DNA of 30,160 bases from JAILZP01 sp037444185. GTDB taxonomy: Bacteria > Bacillota > Desulfotomaculia > Desulfotomaculales > Desulfocucumaceae. The DNA lies in NCBI GenBank assembly GCA_037444185.1, contig JBBIMW010000030.1, positions 1 to 30,160 on the forward strand, read 5' to 3'. The notes under the pieces are model-generated. The model made no database searches. It was given only the letters and a program-made list of their open reading frames with translations, and was not told where the DNA came from. This document shows positions 13,868-21,833 of the stretch, in pieces. The position numbers and the translations under genes are program-made. Each line of letters starts with the position of its first letter. Position 1 is the first letter of the stretch.

Positions 13868-15592
13868 GTGGTGAAAAAAGTGGACCAGTCGCTTTTCATC
13901 CAGCTGGTGTTGCGCATGTCGCTGGTGATAACCATAGCCTTTCTGCTGACCAGGGCCAAGTCCTTCCGGATGCTATTGTACAATACGGCGAAGCTCAGGG
14001 AGAGAATGATCCTGACCGTGGTTTTCAGCGCCATAGCCATTCTCGGCACATACTCCGCCGTGGAAATACAGGGTGCCTTGGCCAATTCGAGGGTCATCGG
14101 CGCGGTCATGGCGGGCCTTCTGGGCGGACCCCTGATGGGAGCCGGGGCGGGCCTTATAAGCGGGCTGCACCGCTGGTTTCTGGGCGGGTTCACCGGTTTT
14201 GCCTGCGGCCTGTCCACCTTCACCGAGGGTTTGGTGGCGGGGCTGGTCTATAAATTGTGCCGGAGCAGGAAAATAGGCTGGGAGATTGCCTTTTTTACCG
14301 GTGTGCTGGCCGAAAGCATGCAGATGCTGATTATTCTGCTGGTGGCCAAGCCATTTCCCGCCGCCTTGAGCCTGGTGAAGGTAATCGGTGCGCCCATGAT
14401 TCTGGTCAATTCACTGGGTATAGCCATATTCATGATGATAGTGTGCAGCGCCCGGGAGGAGGAGGAGCGCATAGGGGCGGTACAGGCCCAGAAAGTCCTG
14501 TCCATAGCCAACAAGACCCTCCAGTATCTGAGGCAGGGACTTGTTCGGGAGTCGGCCCAAAGGGTGGCGGAGGTAATTAAGGGGCACAGCTGTGTGGAGG
14601 CTGTGGCCCTGACCGATGATCATAAAATACTGGCCCATGTGGGAGGGGGGGAAGACCACCACCTGCCGGGGCAACCCGTGATGACCCGGGCCACCAGATG
14701 GGTGCTGGACAATGGGTTGGCCATGGTGGCCGGAAACCGGGAGGAGATACAGTGCCCCCATCAACGCTGCCCTCTCCGGTCGGCGGTAATCATACCGCTG
14801 ATTTCAGGGGATAGGACCGTCGGCACCTTGAAGTTGTACCACGTAAAGGAAAACAGCGTGTCCAGCCTGGACATGGAATTCGCCAAAGGGTTGGGCCTGC
14901 TTTTTTCCACTCAGCTGGAGCTGGCCGAGCTGGAGGCCAGGGGCAAGCTTCTCAAGGAAGCCCAGCTTAAGGCGCTTCAGGCACAGATAAACCCGCATTT
15001 TCTGTTCAACGCGCTGAACACCATTGTGTCCTTTTCCCGGTACGACCCGGAAAAGACTAGAGAGCTGCTTGTTCACCTGGGTGATTTTTTCAGAAAGACC
15101 CTGGCCGGAAACCAGGACTTTATCACCATTGCCGAGGAATTGGAGAGGATCGACGCTTACCTGGCCATAGAGCAGGCCAGGAACGGACCCAGGCTGCAGG
15201 TGTTTAAGGACATTGAGCCCGATCTCCTGGGTGTCATCGTTCCTGCTTTGATATTGCAGCCACTGGTGGAAAACTGCGTAAAGCACGGCATTCTTCCAAA
15301 ACCCAGAGGGGGACGCATATTCATCAAGGTAAGCCGGGAGGACGACCGGGCGGTAATCACGGTGGAAGACAACGGTGTGGGCATGGACTCTTCCAGGGAC
15401 AGAAAATTGAAGGGCTTTCAATGTGCCGGCCAGGGAGCGGGAATAGGTCTGAAAAATGTGGACCAGAGGCTGAAAAACATATATGGTCCGGAAAACGGTC
15501 TAAAAATAACCAGTGCCGGTGTCGGTGTCAAGGGCACCAAGTTTGAACTGGCTGTGCCTGTTAATTTCAACAATATCAGGGCGGTAGGCTGA
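13868..15592 (+). CDS. LytS/BtsS-type sensor histidine kinase
   Basis: Membrane sensor of a two-component system, 574 residues. Residues about 10-200 hold several hydrophobic helices of the 5TM receptor (LytS-YhcK) type, with the characteristic NSRVIGAVMAGLLGGP and GLISGLHRW segments. A GAF-like region (about 205-355) includes a Cys pair, then a His_kinase domain with phospho-acceptor His377 in INPHFLFNAL, and an ATPase domain with ENCVKHG (about 468), DNGVGM and GIGLKNV. Related sensors (BtsS, LytS) respond to extracellular pyruvate. Start is uncertain: GTG 13868 or the next codon GTG 13871, neither with a good ribosome site. It ends one base before the response-regulator ATG, indicating coupled translation. 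The CstA-family gene 1.7 kb downstream supports a pyruvate-sensing role by analogy. Confidence 0.92.
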   Translation: MVKKVDQSLFIQLVLRMSLVITIAFLLTRAKSFRMLLYNTAKLRERMILTVVFSAIAILGTYSAVEIQGALANSRVIGAVMAGLLGGPLMGAGAGLISGLHRWFLGGFTGFACGLSTFTEGLVAGLVYKLCRSRKIGWEIAFFTGVLAESMQMLIILLVAKPFPAALSLVKVIGAPMILVNSLGIAIFMMIVCSAREEEERIGAVQAQKVLSIANKTLQYLRQGLVRESAQRVAEVIKGHSCVEAVALTDDHKILAHVGGGEDHHLPGQPVMTRATRWVLDNGLAMVAGNREEIQCPHQRCPLRSAVIIPLISGDRTVGTLKLYHVKENSVSSLDMEFAKGLGLLFSTQLELAELEARGKLLKEAQLKALQAQINPHFLFNALNTIVSFSRYDPEKTRELLVHLGDFFRKTLAGNQDFITIAEELERIDAYLAIEQARNGPRLQVFKDIEPDLLGVIVPALILQPLVENCVKHGILPKPRGGRIFIKVSREDDRAVITVEDNGVGMDSSRDRKLKGFQCAGQGAGIGLKNVDQRLKNIYGPENGLKITSAGVGVKGTKFELAVPVNFNNIRAVG

Positions 15593-15593
15593 T

Positions 15594-16376
15594 ATGATAA
15601 AAATTTCCGTACTGGTGGTGGATGACGAACCACCCGCCCAAAGAGAGCTGTGCTATCTAATCAGTCAGGTTCAGGGTTTTGACATTGTGGGGGTGGCCGG
15701 ATCCGGCGCGGAGGCACTGAAACTGTTCCGCAGTCTCAGGCCGGGGGTGGTTTTCCTGGACATACAAATGTACGACATAAATGGTATAAATCTGGCCGGG
15801 AAGATGAAAGACATGGACAGCGACGTGATGATAGTCTTTGCCACGGCGCACGACAGCTATGCTGTTCAGGCGTATGATTTGAACGCCGCCGACTATTTGG
15901 TGAAGCCATACAGCCAGGACAGGGTGGACAGGACCCTGGCCAGGGTTGCCGCCGCTGTCAGGCTGCGGGAGGAGGATAAAAAGTACAGCCGCCTGGTGGA
16001 GATGCTGAAGCCTTCAAACGCCGGGACTTCAAAGATCTGTGCGGAATCCGGGGGCAGATGGTGTGTCATTGACAGCCGGGACATCGTTTATGTAACTGTG
16101 GAAAACCGTAAAACAGTTATAAAATTGAACAGCCGGAAGCTGATTTCATCGTACACCCTCCAGGAGCTGGCGGACAAGCTGGATAGCAACAGGTTTCTAA
16201 GGATACACAGGGCGTTTTTAGTTAACATTGAGTATGTGAAAGAGGTAATACCATGGTTTAAGGGCAGTTATAAGCTGGTTATGGGAGATGACCAGGGCTC
16301 CGAGCTGCCGGTCAGCAGGGGCCACGCCAGGATTCTGAAGGAAAAGCTGGGACTGGTCAAGGCAAATCTGTTATAG
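15594..16376 (+). CDS. LytTR family response regulator
   Basis: Partner of the preceding kinase, 260 residues. The receiver domain (1-120) has the acidic pair Asp10/Asp11, phospho-acceptor Asp56 in FLDIQM, Thr84 and Lys104 in LVKPYS. A linker (about 121-150) leads to a LytTR DNA-binding domain (about 150-255) with FLRIHRAFLVNIEYV, the usual signature. Such regulators bind direct repeats upstream of target operons; the E. coli BtsR regulator activates the CstA-family pyruvate transporter BtsT. The start ATG lies one base after the kinase stop codon. The gene is followed by repeat copy D with an intrinsic terminator, so the system is a two-gene operon. Likely targets are the genes at 16762 and 17322, by analogy. 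Confidence 0.93.
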   Translation: MIKISVLVVDDEPPAQRELCYLISQVQGFDIVGVAGSGAEALKLFRSLRPGVVFLDIQMYDINGINLAGKMKDMDSDVMIVFATAHDSYAVQAYDLNAADYLVKPYSQDRVDRTLARVAAAVRLREEDKKYSRLVEMLKPSNAGTSKICAESGGRWCVIDSRDIVYVTVENRKTVIKLNSRKLISSYTLQELADKLDSNRFLRIHRAFLVNIEYVKEVIPWFKGSYKLVMGDDQGSELPVSRGHARILKEKLGLVKANLL

Positions 16377-16452
16377 ACAACAGGCCCTTTCATGGGTATG
16401 GCGGATTGTTTCAACCTTCCGCCCTGTAAACAGCTCATTCTGCTTTGATGCC

Positions 16453-16591
16453 ATACCCCAGGGCCCTGTTCTCCATATCCTGTGGCTTATACTGCCAACC
16501 TTAAGGAAATTTTTTCTTCAAAGGAATGCATCAAATTCTGGATTTTGACTGCTGACTACTGGATTCCAGCCGCCCGTCAGGGCGGCTTTTT
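16453..16591 (+). repeat. Dispersed intergenic repeat, copy D (with internal insertion)
   Basis: Begins ATACCCCAGGGCCCTGTTCT, then has roughly 20 extra bases where copies A and B carry the small hairpin, then resumes with TTTTTTCTTCAAAGGAATGCA. Heptamers: TTCTGGA, TTTTGAC, TGCTGAC, TACTGGA, TTCCAGC. Ends in a full terminator hairpin. Located 76 bases after the LytTR regulator gene. Confidence 0.82.
16569..16591 (+). terminator. Intrinsic terminator inside repeat copy D
   Basis: Seven-pair stem GCCGCCC / GGGCGGC, loop GTCA, five T residues; identical in stem and loop to the terminator of copy B. Terminates the kinase-regulator operon. Confidence 0.88.
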
Positions 16592-16761
16592 CATCCCATT
16601 TCAGACGCGGATTTATCCAACTCGTGCACCGGTATGAACCTCTTATGCGGATCAGGTGGCGGTACCGGCTTTCAAAATATATAATCGTTCTGAATTGATA
16701 ATTGATTATATAAATATAAGATACAATGGGCATAGTCTTATAAAATGACAGGGGATAGAAA
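16592..16761 (+). promoter_or_regulatory. Upstream region of the CstA-transporter operon, probable promoter
   Basis: AT-rich 170 bases. A plausible promoter is TTGATA (16695-16700), 16 bases, TAAGAT (16717-16722). ATCGTTCTG at 16684-16692 matches eight of nine positions of the general LytTR half-site WMMGTTNWK, but I see no clear second half-site at the expected spacing, so binding by the regulator at 15594 is only a possibility. Confidence 0.35.
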
Positions 16762-17301
16762 ATGAAACTTTGCGATTATTACGACAATTTGGCTGAAAGA
16801 TATTCAGCTTATTTTGATGTAAAACGGGAATACAGCGTTCTTGGCTGCAAACTGCCAATTTATGCCGTATTCCGGGTGAGAAGCGATAAAGCATTCTTTA
16901 CCAGGAAAATATCCCTGGGAGGATATGAAAATCTGGAGCATTGCCTGGTTCAAGGGTTAACCAGGGAAATAGGAATGTCAGATTTGGAAAATTTCACTAA
17001 ACTGCTTAGGGACTCTGTTAAGGAATTGGTTAATCCGCATCCCGAGCATATGTCCACCACAGTTACGGGAGTGCTGGTGGGAGAAAGGGGGGTGGTGCCC
17101 GAGGCCATTGGCCGGGCGGAAAAATTTCACTATGGCCGCTCATACCGGTGGGGTCTGCATGGCTGGAGCCAGGTGCGGCTGATCATAGTGGATCTGGCAG
17201 CGGGCAAAGCATATGCAAACAAAAAGGGCAGGGAGGTGGTTAAAAGCTACGGTGTAAATTCTTTTGCGCGGGATCTTCATTCGGGCACGGGATCAAAATA
17301 A
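16762..17301 (+). CDS. Conserved-looking protein of unknown function in the CstA operon
   Basis: I do not recognise this 179-residue protein. It is soluble (no signal peptide or membrane helix), mixed alpha/beta, with aromatic-rich segments such as YDNLAERYSAYFDV near the N-terminus, FFTRKISLGGYENLEHCLVQG in the middle (two cysteines in all, Cys4-type and Cys29 near the N-terminus plus Cys61-region), and RSYRWGLHGWSQVRLIIVDL toward the end. The composition and codon use resemble its neighbours, and the ribosome site AGGGGAT is good, so it is real. It lies 20 bases upstream of the CstA-family gene with no terminator, so the two are almost certainly co-transcribed. An accessory or regulatory role in transport is an inference from position only. 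Confidence 0.75.
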   Translation: MKLCDYYDNLAERYSAYFDVKREYSVLGCKLPIYAVFRVRSDKAFFTRKISLGGYENLEHCLVQGLTREIGMSDLENFTKLLRDSVKELVNPHPEHMSTTVTGVLVGERGVVPEAIGRAEKFHYGRSYRWGLHGWSQVRLIIVDLAAGKAYANKKGREVVKSYGVNSFARDLHSGTGSK

Positions 17302-17321
17302 AAAAGTCAGGGAGTGATAGC

Positions 17322-18965
17322 TTGAGTGCAATTGTATTGCTGCTGTTTGCCATCGCTGCTTTTCTGGTGGCTTATCTGACCTACGGAGCCTATCTGGCTA
17401 AAAAGTTGGGCCTGGATCCGTCGAGACCCACTCCGGCCCACCGGATGAAAGACGGTACGGATTACATTCCGGCAAAGGCTCCTGTTTTGCTGGGCCATCA
17501 CTTTGCCTCCATTGCCGGCGCCGGTCCCATTATCGGCCCGGTGACAGCGGCTGTTTTCGGGTGGGTGCCGGTGGCGCTGTGGATTATCGTCGGAACAATC
17601 TTTATCGGGGCAGTACACGATTTCAGTTCCCTGGTGGCGTCCATCCGTCACAAAGGCAGGTCAATCGGCGAGATTATTAAGGAAAACGTGGGAAATAACG
17701 GAAAAATACTTTTCTGTATATTTACTTGGCTGACCCTGATTCTGATTTTAGCGGTGTTCGCCATTGTAATAGCAAATACTTTTGTGGCGGTGCCCGAGGC
17801 AGGCAGCGCATCTGTGTTCTTTTTAATAATCGCCGTTGCATTTGGCTTTTCAGTATACCGGAGCAATTTGCCGCTGCTGGCTTCCTCGGTTATCGGCGTG
17901 GCCTTTTTGTTCGTTGCCATTTGGCTGGGAATGATGTTCCCCCTGAAACTGTCCTTTACTGTCTGGATATGGGTGCTGTTTGTATATGCAGCCATTGCGG
18001 CGGTCGCTCCTGTATGGATATTGCTGCAGCCGAGGGATTATCTGAATTCATTCTTGCTCTACGGCATGATGGCCGGCGCCATTATAGGCATCCTCATCGC
18101 CAACCCCACCATTCAGATGCCGGCCTTTACGGGATTCAAAACCAACCTGGGGTATCTATTTCCGATATTGTTCGTTACCGTCGCCTGCGGCGCCATTTCC
18201 GGATTCCACTCCCTTGTTTCGTCCGGGACGACTTCCAAACAGCTGGATAAAGAGACCGACGCAAAGCTTATTGGTTTCGGCGGCATGCTGATAGAGTCCG
18301 TTTTGGCCATCGTTGCTTTGATTACAGCGGCCATTCTGCTGCAGGCCGATTACGGTGCGGCACTGAAGGCGGGCGGGCCGGCGGCGCTGTTTTCCAAGAG
18401 CGTGGGCGGCTTTCTTGTTAAACTGGGTATTCCCCTGAAGGTGGGTATTTCTTTTGCGGCCCTGGTGGTTTCAGCCTTTGCCCTGACCACGCTGGATACA
18501 GCCACACGCTTGGCCCGCTTTATTTTCCAGGAACTTTTTACAGTCAAAAAGCAGGCCGCCGGGGAGTCCTCCGCCGGAAATTCCATTTTCACCAACATGT
18601 ATTTTGCAACCGCTGTGACATGTATTTTAGCCGCCCTGCTGGCCTTCAGCGGGAAGTGGAAGCTGATCTGGCCCATGTTCGGCGCCGCCAATCAGCTGCT
18701 GGCTGCGCTGGCCCTGCTGGCTGTGGCCGCCTGGCTTGCCCGGCAGGGTATCGGCAATAAATTCGCCCTGCTTCCCATGATATTCATGTTTGTTGTGACC
18801 TTGAGCGCTCTGGCCGTATTATTTCAGAAAACCCTTGCCGGCCAGCAATACTTTCTCATGCTGGTTCCGGGCCTGCTCTTCGTATTGGCGCTGGTTTTGA
18901 TTTATCAGTCATACAGTGCGGTAAAGGACGCCTCCTCGGCCCCCAAATCCGCAAGCGCCGACTGA
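17322..18965 (+). CDS. cstA: CstA family transporter (likely pyruvate or peptide uptake)
   Basis: Integral membrane protein of 547 residues with about 14 hydrophobic segments. The CstA N-terminal domain is clear: TYGAYLAKKLGLDP, GTDYIPAKAPVLLGHHFASI, GAGPIIGPVTAAVFGW and HDFSSLVASIRHKGRSIGE. Later LVSSGTTSKQLDKETDAKLIGFGGMLIES and LTTLDTATRLARFIFQE are also family hallmarks. It is shorter than the E. coli proteins of about 700 residues, like many Firmicute members. Family members import pyruvate (BtsT, CstA) and have been linked to peptide use in starvation. TTG 17322 follows AGGGAGTGAT. It shares an operon with the unknown gene at 16762 and lies downstream of a LytS/LytTR pair, the same partnership as BtsSR-BtsT, hence pyruvate is the favoured substrate. 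A terminator-like hairpin follows. Confidence 0.92.
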   Translation: MSAIVLLLFAIAAFLVAYLTYGAYLAKKLGLDPSRPTPAHRMKDGTDYIPAKAPVLLGHHFASIAGAGPIIGPVTAAVFGWVPVALWIIVGTIFIGAVHDFSSLVASIRHKGRSIGEIIKENVGNNGKILFCIFTWLTLILILAVFAIVIANTFVAVPEAGSASVFFLIIAVAFGFSVYRSNLPLLASSVIGVAFLFVAIWLGMMFPLKLSFTVWIWVLFVYAAIAAVAPVWILLQPRDYLNSFLLYGMMAGAIIGILIANPTIQMPAFTGFKTNLGYLFPILFVTVACGAISGFHSLVSSGTTSKQLDKETDAKLIGFGGMLIESVLAIVALITAAILLQADYGAALKAGGPAALFSKSVGGFLVKLGIPLKVGISFAALVVSAFALTTLDTATRLARFIFQELFTVKKQAAGESSAGNSIFTNMYFATAVTCILAALLAFSGKWKLIWPMFGAANQLLAALALLAVAAWLARQGIGNKFALLPMIFMFVVTLSALAVLFQKTLAGQQYFLMLVPGLLFVLALVLIYQSYSAVKDASSAPKSASAD

Positions 18966-19004
18966 GGGAAGCCGGCCGGCTGAAACTGCTGCCAAGTAAT
19001 TAAA

Positions 19005-19037
19005 AAAGGCGCTTCCCTGAGTAAGGGTGGTGCCTTT
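19005..19037 (+). terminator. Terminator-like hairpin after cstA
   Basis: AAAGGCGC (19005-19012) pairs with GTGCCTTT (19030-19037, one G-T wobble), with an inner CCC/GGG stem around TGAGTAA. No long T run follows, so efficiency is uncertain. Confidence 0.55.
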
Positions 19038-19078
19038 GGTTGCCGGTATGACGTTTTTTATAATTACTGCATCGCCCC

Positions 19079-19108
19079 TTGACTTAAGGCGGATATAATT
19101 GATATTAT
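19079..19108 (+). promoter_or_regulatory. Probable promoter of the oxidoreductase gene
   Basis: TTGACT (19079-19084), 18 bases, TATTAT (19103-19108), each close to the vegetative consensus, about 45 bases before the start codon at 19152. Confidence 0.55.
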
Positions 19109-19151
19109 CGCCACAGATAAAAGAAGCAACTTTTCAACAGGGAGGGGAAGA

Positions 19152-20144
19152 ATGGAGGCAATACAGTACGGCCTTGGCCCCGTCGGCAGCCAGATCGCCC
19201 GGTTGGGGCTGAAAAGGGGCCTGCGTTACGTGGGGGCGGTGGACAAGGACCCGGTCAAAGTTGGCCGGGACATGGGAACAGTCATCGGGCTGGGTGAAAA
19301 ACTGGGAGTCGCCGTGGCGGAGGATCCGGCCGAAGTGTTGGCTGGCGTCGGCAGGGCGGTGGTGCTACATACCACGGGATCTTCTTTGAAGGTGGTGCTG
19401 CCCCAGCTGATGCAGTTGCTGGAAGCCGGATGCAGTGTGGTATCCACATGCGAGGAATTGAGCTATCCTTACCGGGAGCACCCGGAGGAGGCGGCCATGT
19501 TGGACAGGACCGCCCGGAAGTGCGGTGGGCGGCTGTTGGGAACCGGTGTCAACCCCGGCTTTGTGATGGATGTGCTGCCGCTTTGCTTTACCACAGCCGC
19601 CCAGGAGGTCGATTCTGTACGGGTGGAGCGGGTGGTGGACGCGGCGGGACGCCGCGTTCCCCTGCAAAAGAAGGTGGGGGTGGGACTAAGCCCGGGGGAA
19701 TTTAAAGCCGGTGTCGGGGATGGCTGGATCAGGCACGTGGGGCTGCCTGAGTCGGTGGGGATGATTGCGGCCGGCCTGGGCTGGACCCTGGAAAGAATCG
19801 AGGAGACCATTGAACCTATAATCAGCACGGTGCGGCTGAGCAGCAGCTACGTCCCGGTGGACGCCGGAATGGTGGCCGGCATACATCAGGTGGCCAGGGG
19901 CTTTGTCTCAGGGGCCGGAGAGAAGATAACACTGGATCTGATCATGGTGGTGGACGGAGATTCTGTCGACCGGGTGATGGTGAGCGGGTCTCCTCCCCTG
20001 ACTATGGAAATAAAAGGTGGGCTCCACGGCGACTTGGCAACCGCTTCGGTGGTGGTCAATGCCGTACGGGGGTTGGAGACCCTGGAGCCGGGGCTGCACA
20101 CCATGTTGGATCTGGTGAGGGCGCGTTATTGGCCGCTATCTTAA
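19152..20144 (+). CDS. NAD(P)-dependent oxidoreductase, 2,4-diaminopentanoate dehydrogenase / DapB-like
   Basis: Cytoplasmic 330-residue enzyme with an N-terminal Rossmann fold: GLGPVGSQIARL (8-19) binds NAD(P), and AVDKDPVKVGRDMG follows the second strand. The stretch TGVNPGFVMDVLP (about 136-148) is characteristic of the group that includes 2,4-diaminopentanoate dehydrogenase of the oxidative ornithine fermentation pathway, annotated elsewhere as dihydrodipicolinate reductase N-terminal domain proteins. It is longer than true DapB (about 265 residues) and lacks the DapB catalytic His-His region that I would expect, so lysine biosynthesis is unlikely. ATG 19152 is preceded by GGGAGGGG. A TAXI TRAP transporter operon begins 116 bases downstream with its own likely promoter; a catabolic link between imported substrate and this enzyme is possible. 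No other ornithine-pathway gene is present. Confidence 0.75.
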   Translation: MEAIQYGLGPVGSQIARLGLKRGLRYVGAVDKDPVKVGRDMGTVIGLGEKLGVAVAEDPAEVLAGVGRAVVLHTTGSSLKVVLPQLMQLLEAGCSVVSTCEELSYPYREHPEEAAMLDRTARKCGGRLLGTGVNPGFVMDVLPLCFTTAAQEVDSVRVERVVDAAGRRVPLQKKVGVGLSPGEFKAGVGDGWIRHVGLPESVGMIAAGLGWTLERIEETIEPIISTVRLSSSYVPVDAGMVAGIHQVARGFVSGAGEKITLDLIMVVDGDSVDRVMVSGSPPLTMEIKGGLHGDLATASVVVNAVRGLETLEPGLHTMLDLVRARYWPLS

Positions 20145-20185
20145 GGCCCGGTGGCCGGCGCTGAAAAGGAAAAATTTACATTAGA

Positions 20186-20214
20186 TTGTTGTGTGAAGAT
20201 TACGGTATTATACT
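20186..20214 (+). promoter_or_regulatory. Possible promoter of the TRAP operon
   Basis: TTGTTG (20186-20191), 17 bases, TATACT (20209-20214), about 45 bases before the start of the binding-protein gene. Confidence 0.4.
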
Positions 20215-20260
20215 GGTGTTGTACCCATATATTTCAAAATAAAACGGGAGGTATTGTATT

Positions 20261-21250
20261 ATGAAGTATTTGCGTCGCTGGCTGGCGGTTTTGGCGGCTT
20301 TGTCCCTGGTGGCGGCACTGGTTGCCGGATGCGGGGCCAAGCCTGCAGGGGAACAGAAAAAAGAGGAGCCCAAGGCGGTGGAGAAGAAATTTGTGAACAT
20401 CGCCACCGGAGGAACAGCCGGCGTGTACTATCCCCTGGGCGGGGCCATTGCCGAAATACTGACTAGGAATGTCCCCGGAGTTAACGCCTCCGCCCAGAGC
20501 ACAGGCGCTTCTGTGGCCAACGTAAACGCACTGAAGGACGGCAGTGCCCATTTGGCTTTTATGCAAAACGACATTGCCTATTACGCCGCCAATGGCGCTG
20601 AAATGTTCAAGGACAAAAAGGTGGACGGGCTGAAGGCGCTGGCCACCCTCTATCCGGAAACAATACAGGTGGTAACCCTTGAAAAATTCAATATCAAGGA
20701 TATTGCCGGACTGAAGGGCAAGCGGGTGGCCGTGGGCGCCGCCGGAAGCGGCACCGAAGCCAATGCCCGGCAAATACTGGAGGCTTATGGAATCACATAC
20801 AAGGACATTAAGGCCCAGTACTTGTCCTTCGCCGACGCAGCCAACAATCTGAAGGACGGCAACATCGACGCCGCCTTTGTAACGGCCGGGTTCCCCACGG
20901 CGGCCATTCAGGACATAGCCGCCCAGCACAAGGTGGTATTGCTGCCGGTGTCCTCCGAGGCCGCAGACAAGCTGATCAAGCAGTATCCTTTCTATACCAA
21001 GATAACCGTGCCGGCCAATACTTATCCCAACCAGGGCAGGGAGGTATCCGCCCTGGCGGTGAGGGCCATGCTGGTGGTGACGGACAAGATGGATGCCCAA
21101 ATGGCATACGACATCACCAAGACCATATACGGCAACCTGGACAGGATTCAGTCGGCCCACGCCGTAGGCAAGTCAATCACCAAGGCTTCGGCCAGGGACG
21201 GCATGTCCGTCCCCCTGCATGCCGGGGCGGAAAAGTTCTTCAAGGAATAG
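20261..21250 (+). CDS. TAXI family TRAP transporter solute-binding lipoprotein
   Basis: Extracytoplasmic substrate-binding subunit, 329 residues. It has a signal peptide with a lipobox VAGC (Cys near residue 24), so the mature protein is lipid-anchored to the outer face of the membrane. The binding domain starts with FVNIATGGTAGVYYPLGGAI, the defining TAXI sequence, followed by STGASVANVNAL and LAFMQNDIAYYA, and later GKRVAVGAAGSGTEANARQIL. TAXI proteins bind glutamate or other carboxylated compounds in the few known cases; the ligand is not predictable here. ATG 20261 follows CGGGAGGT. It heads a three-gene operon with the DUF1850 protein and the fused permease, the usual arrangement in this transporter class. 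Confidence 0.93.
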   Translation: MKYLRRWLAVLAALSLVAALVAGCGAKPAGEQKKEEPKAVEKKFVNIATGGTAGVYYPLGGAIAEILTRNVPGVNASAQSTGASVANVNALKDGSAHLAFMQNDIAYYAANGAEMFKDKKVDGLKALATLYPETIQVVTLEKFNIKDIAGLKGKRVAVGAAGSGTEANARQILEAYGITYKDIKAQYLSFADAANNLKDGNIDAAFVTAGFPTAAIQDIAAQHKVVLLPVSSEAADKLIKQYPFYTKITVPANTYPNQGREVSALAVRAMLVVTDKMDAQMAYDITKTIYGNLDRIQSAHAVGKSITKASARDGMSVPLHAGAEKFFKE

Positions 21251-21302
21251 TAAGCAGCCGCAGGGGGTGGCCGGGTCCCGGTGCGCCTGGGCCCGGCTTC
21301 TT

Positions 21303-21833
21303 ATGAAGAACAATTTGTGGCATCCGGGCCGGGCGGGTTTTCTAGGACTGTTGTTTTTAATTCTGCTTTTTTTGTGCCTGGTGCGGCTGCCTTTTTTGGT
21401 TATATCGGACCGGGACGAAGAATCAGTGCTGTATCTGTCCCTGACAGGGAGGAAGGACTTCAGCCTGTATTACCTCCACTCGGTGCACCGTACCCCGGTG
21501 TGGGAGAATTTTTCCACCGGTCCGGGGGGGCGGTTGGTGCTCACCTCCACTGTTTTTGAGACCCTGGGGGCGGGTATTCCCTTTTTGCCGGGGGAGGGGT
21601 CCCTTTCCACAGACGGCGGACGATACGTGCTGTCCGGCTTGAACCGCATTTTCCCGGAAATAAGTCTGGGGCTGGCGCCGGTGTCAGGGCAGGCGCTGGT
21701 TTGCCGCGGCAAACACTACCGGCTGGACGGTTATTTCAGTCCAGGGTCTGTAATCCGCATCAGGCTGGAGAATTTGAGCCCTGGAGAAGTGTTATGGCAG
21801 CGATTTGTTTTTGGGGGGGAACTGCTTGACTGA
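21303..21833 (+). CDS. DUF1850 protein of the TAXI TRAP operon
   Basis: Membrane-associated protein of 176 residues from ATG 21303. One hydrophobic helix (about 12-35) is followed by an extracytoplasmic domain with YLHSVHRTPVWENF, the typical DUF1850 segment, and a C-terminal IRLENLSPGEVLWQRF stretch. DUF1850 proteins nearly always lie between the TAXI binding protein and the fused DctQM permease, as here; their role is unknown, probably in assembly or substrate handling. The start is uncertain: ATG 21303 has no strong ribosome site, and upstream in-frame GTG or ATG codons (21267, 21219) would add up to 28 residues, the furthest overlapping the preceding gene. It overlaps the permease start by eight bases, suggesting coupled translation. 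Confidence 0.8.
   Translation: MKNNLWHPGRAGFLGLLFLILLFLCLVRLPFLVISDRDEESVLYLSLTGRKDFSLYYLHSVHRTPVWENFSTGPGGRLVLTSTVFETLGAGIPFLPGEGSLSTDGGRYVLSGLNRIFPEISLGLAPVSGQALVCRGKHYRLDGYFSPGSVIRIRLENLSPGEVLWQRFVFGGELLD

Noticed and set aside
20234..21160. 308-codon frame antisense to the TAXI binding protein
   Set aside because: Overlaps a clear lipoprotein gene with signal peptide and TAXI motif.
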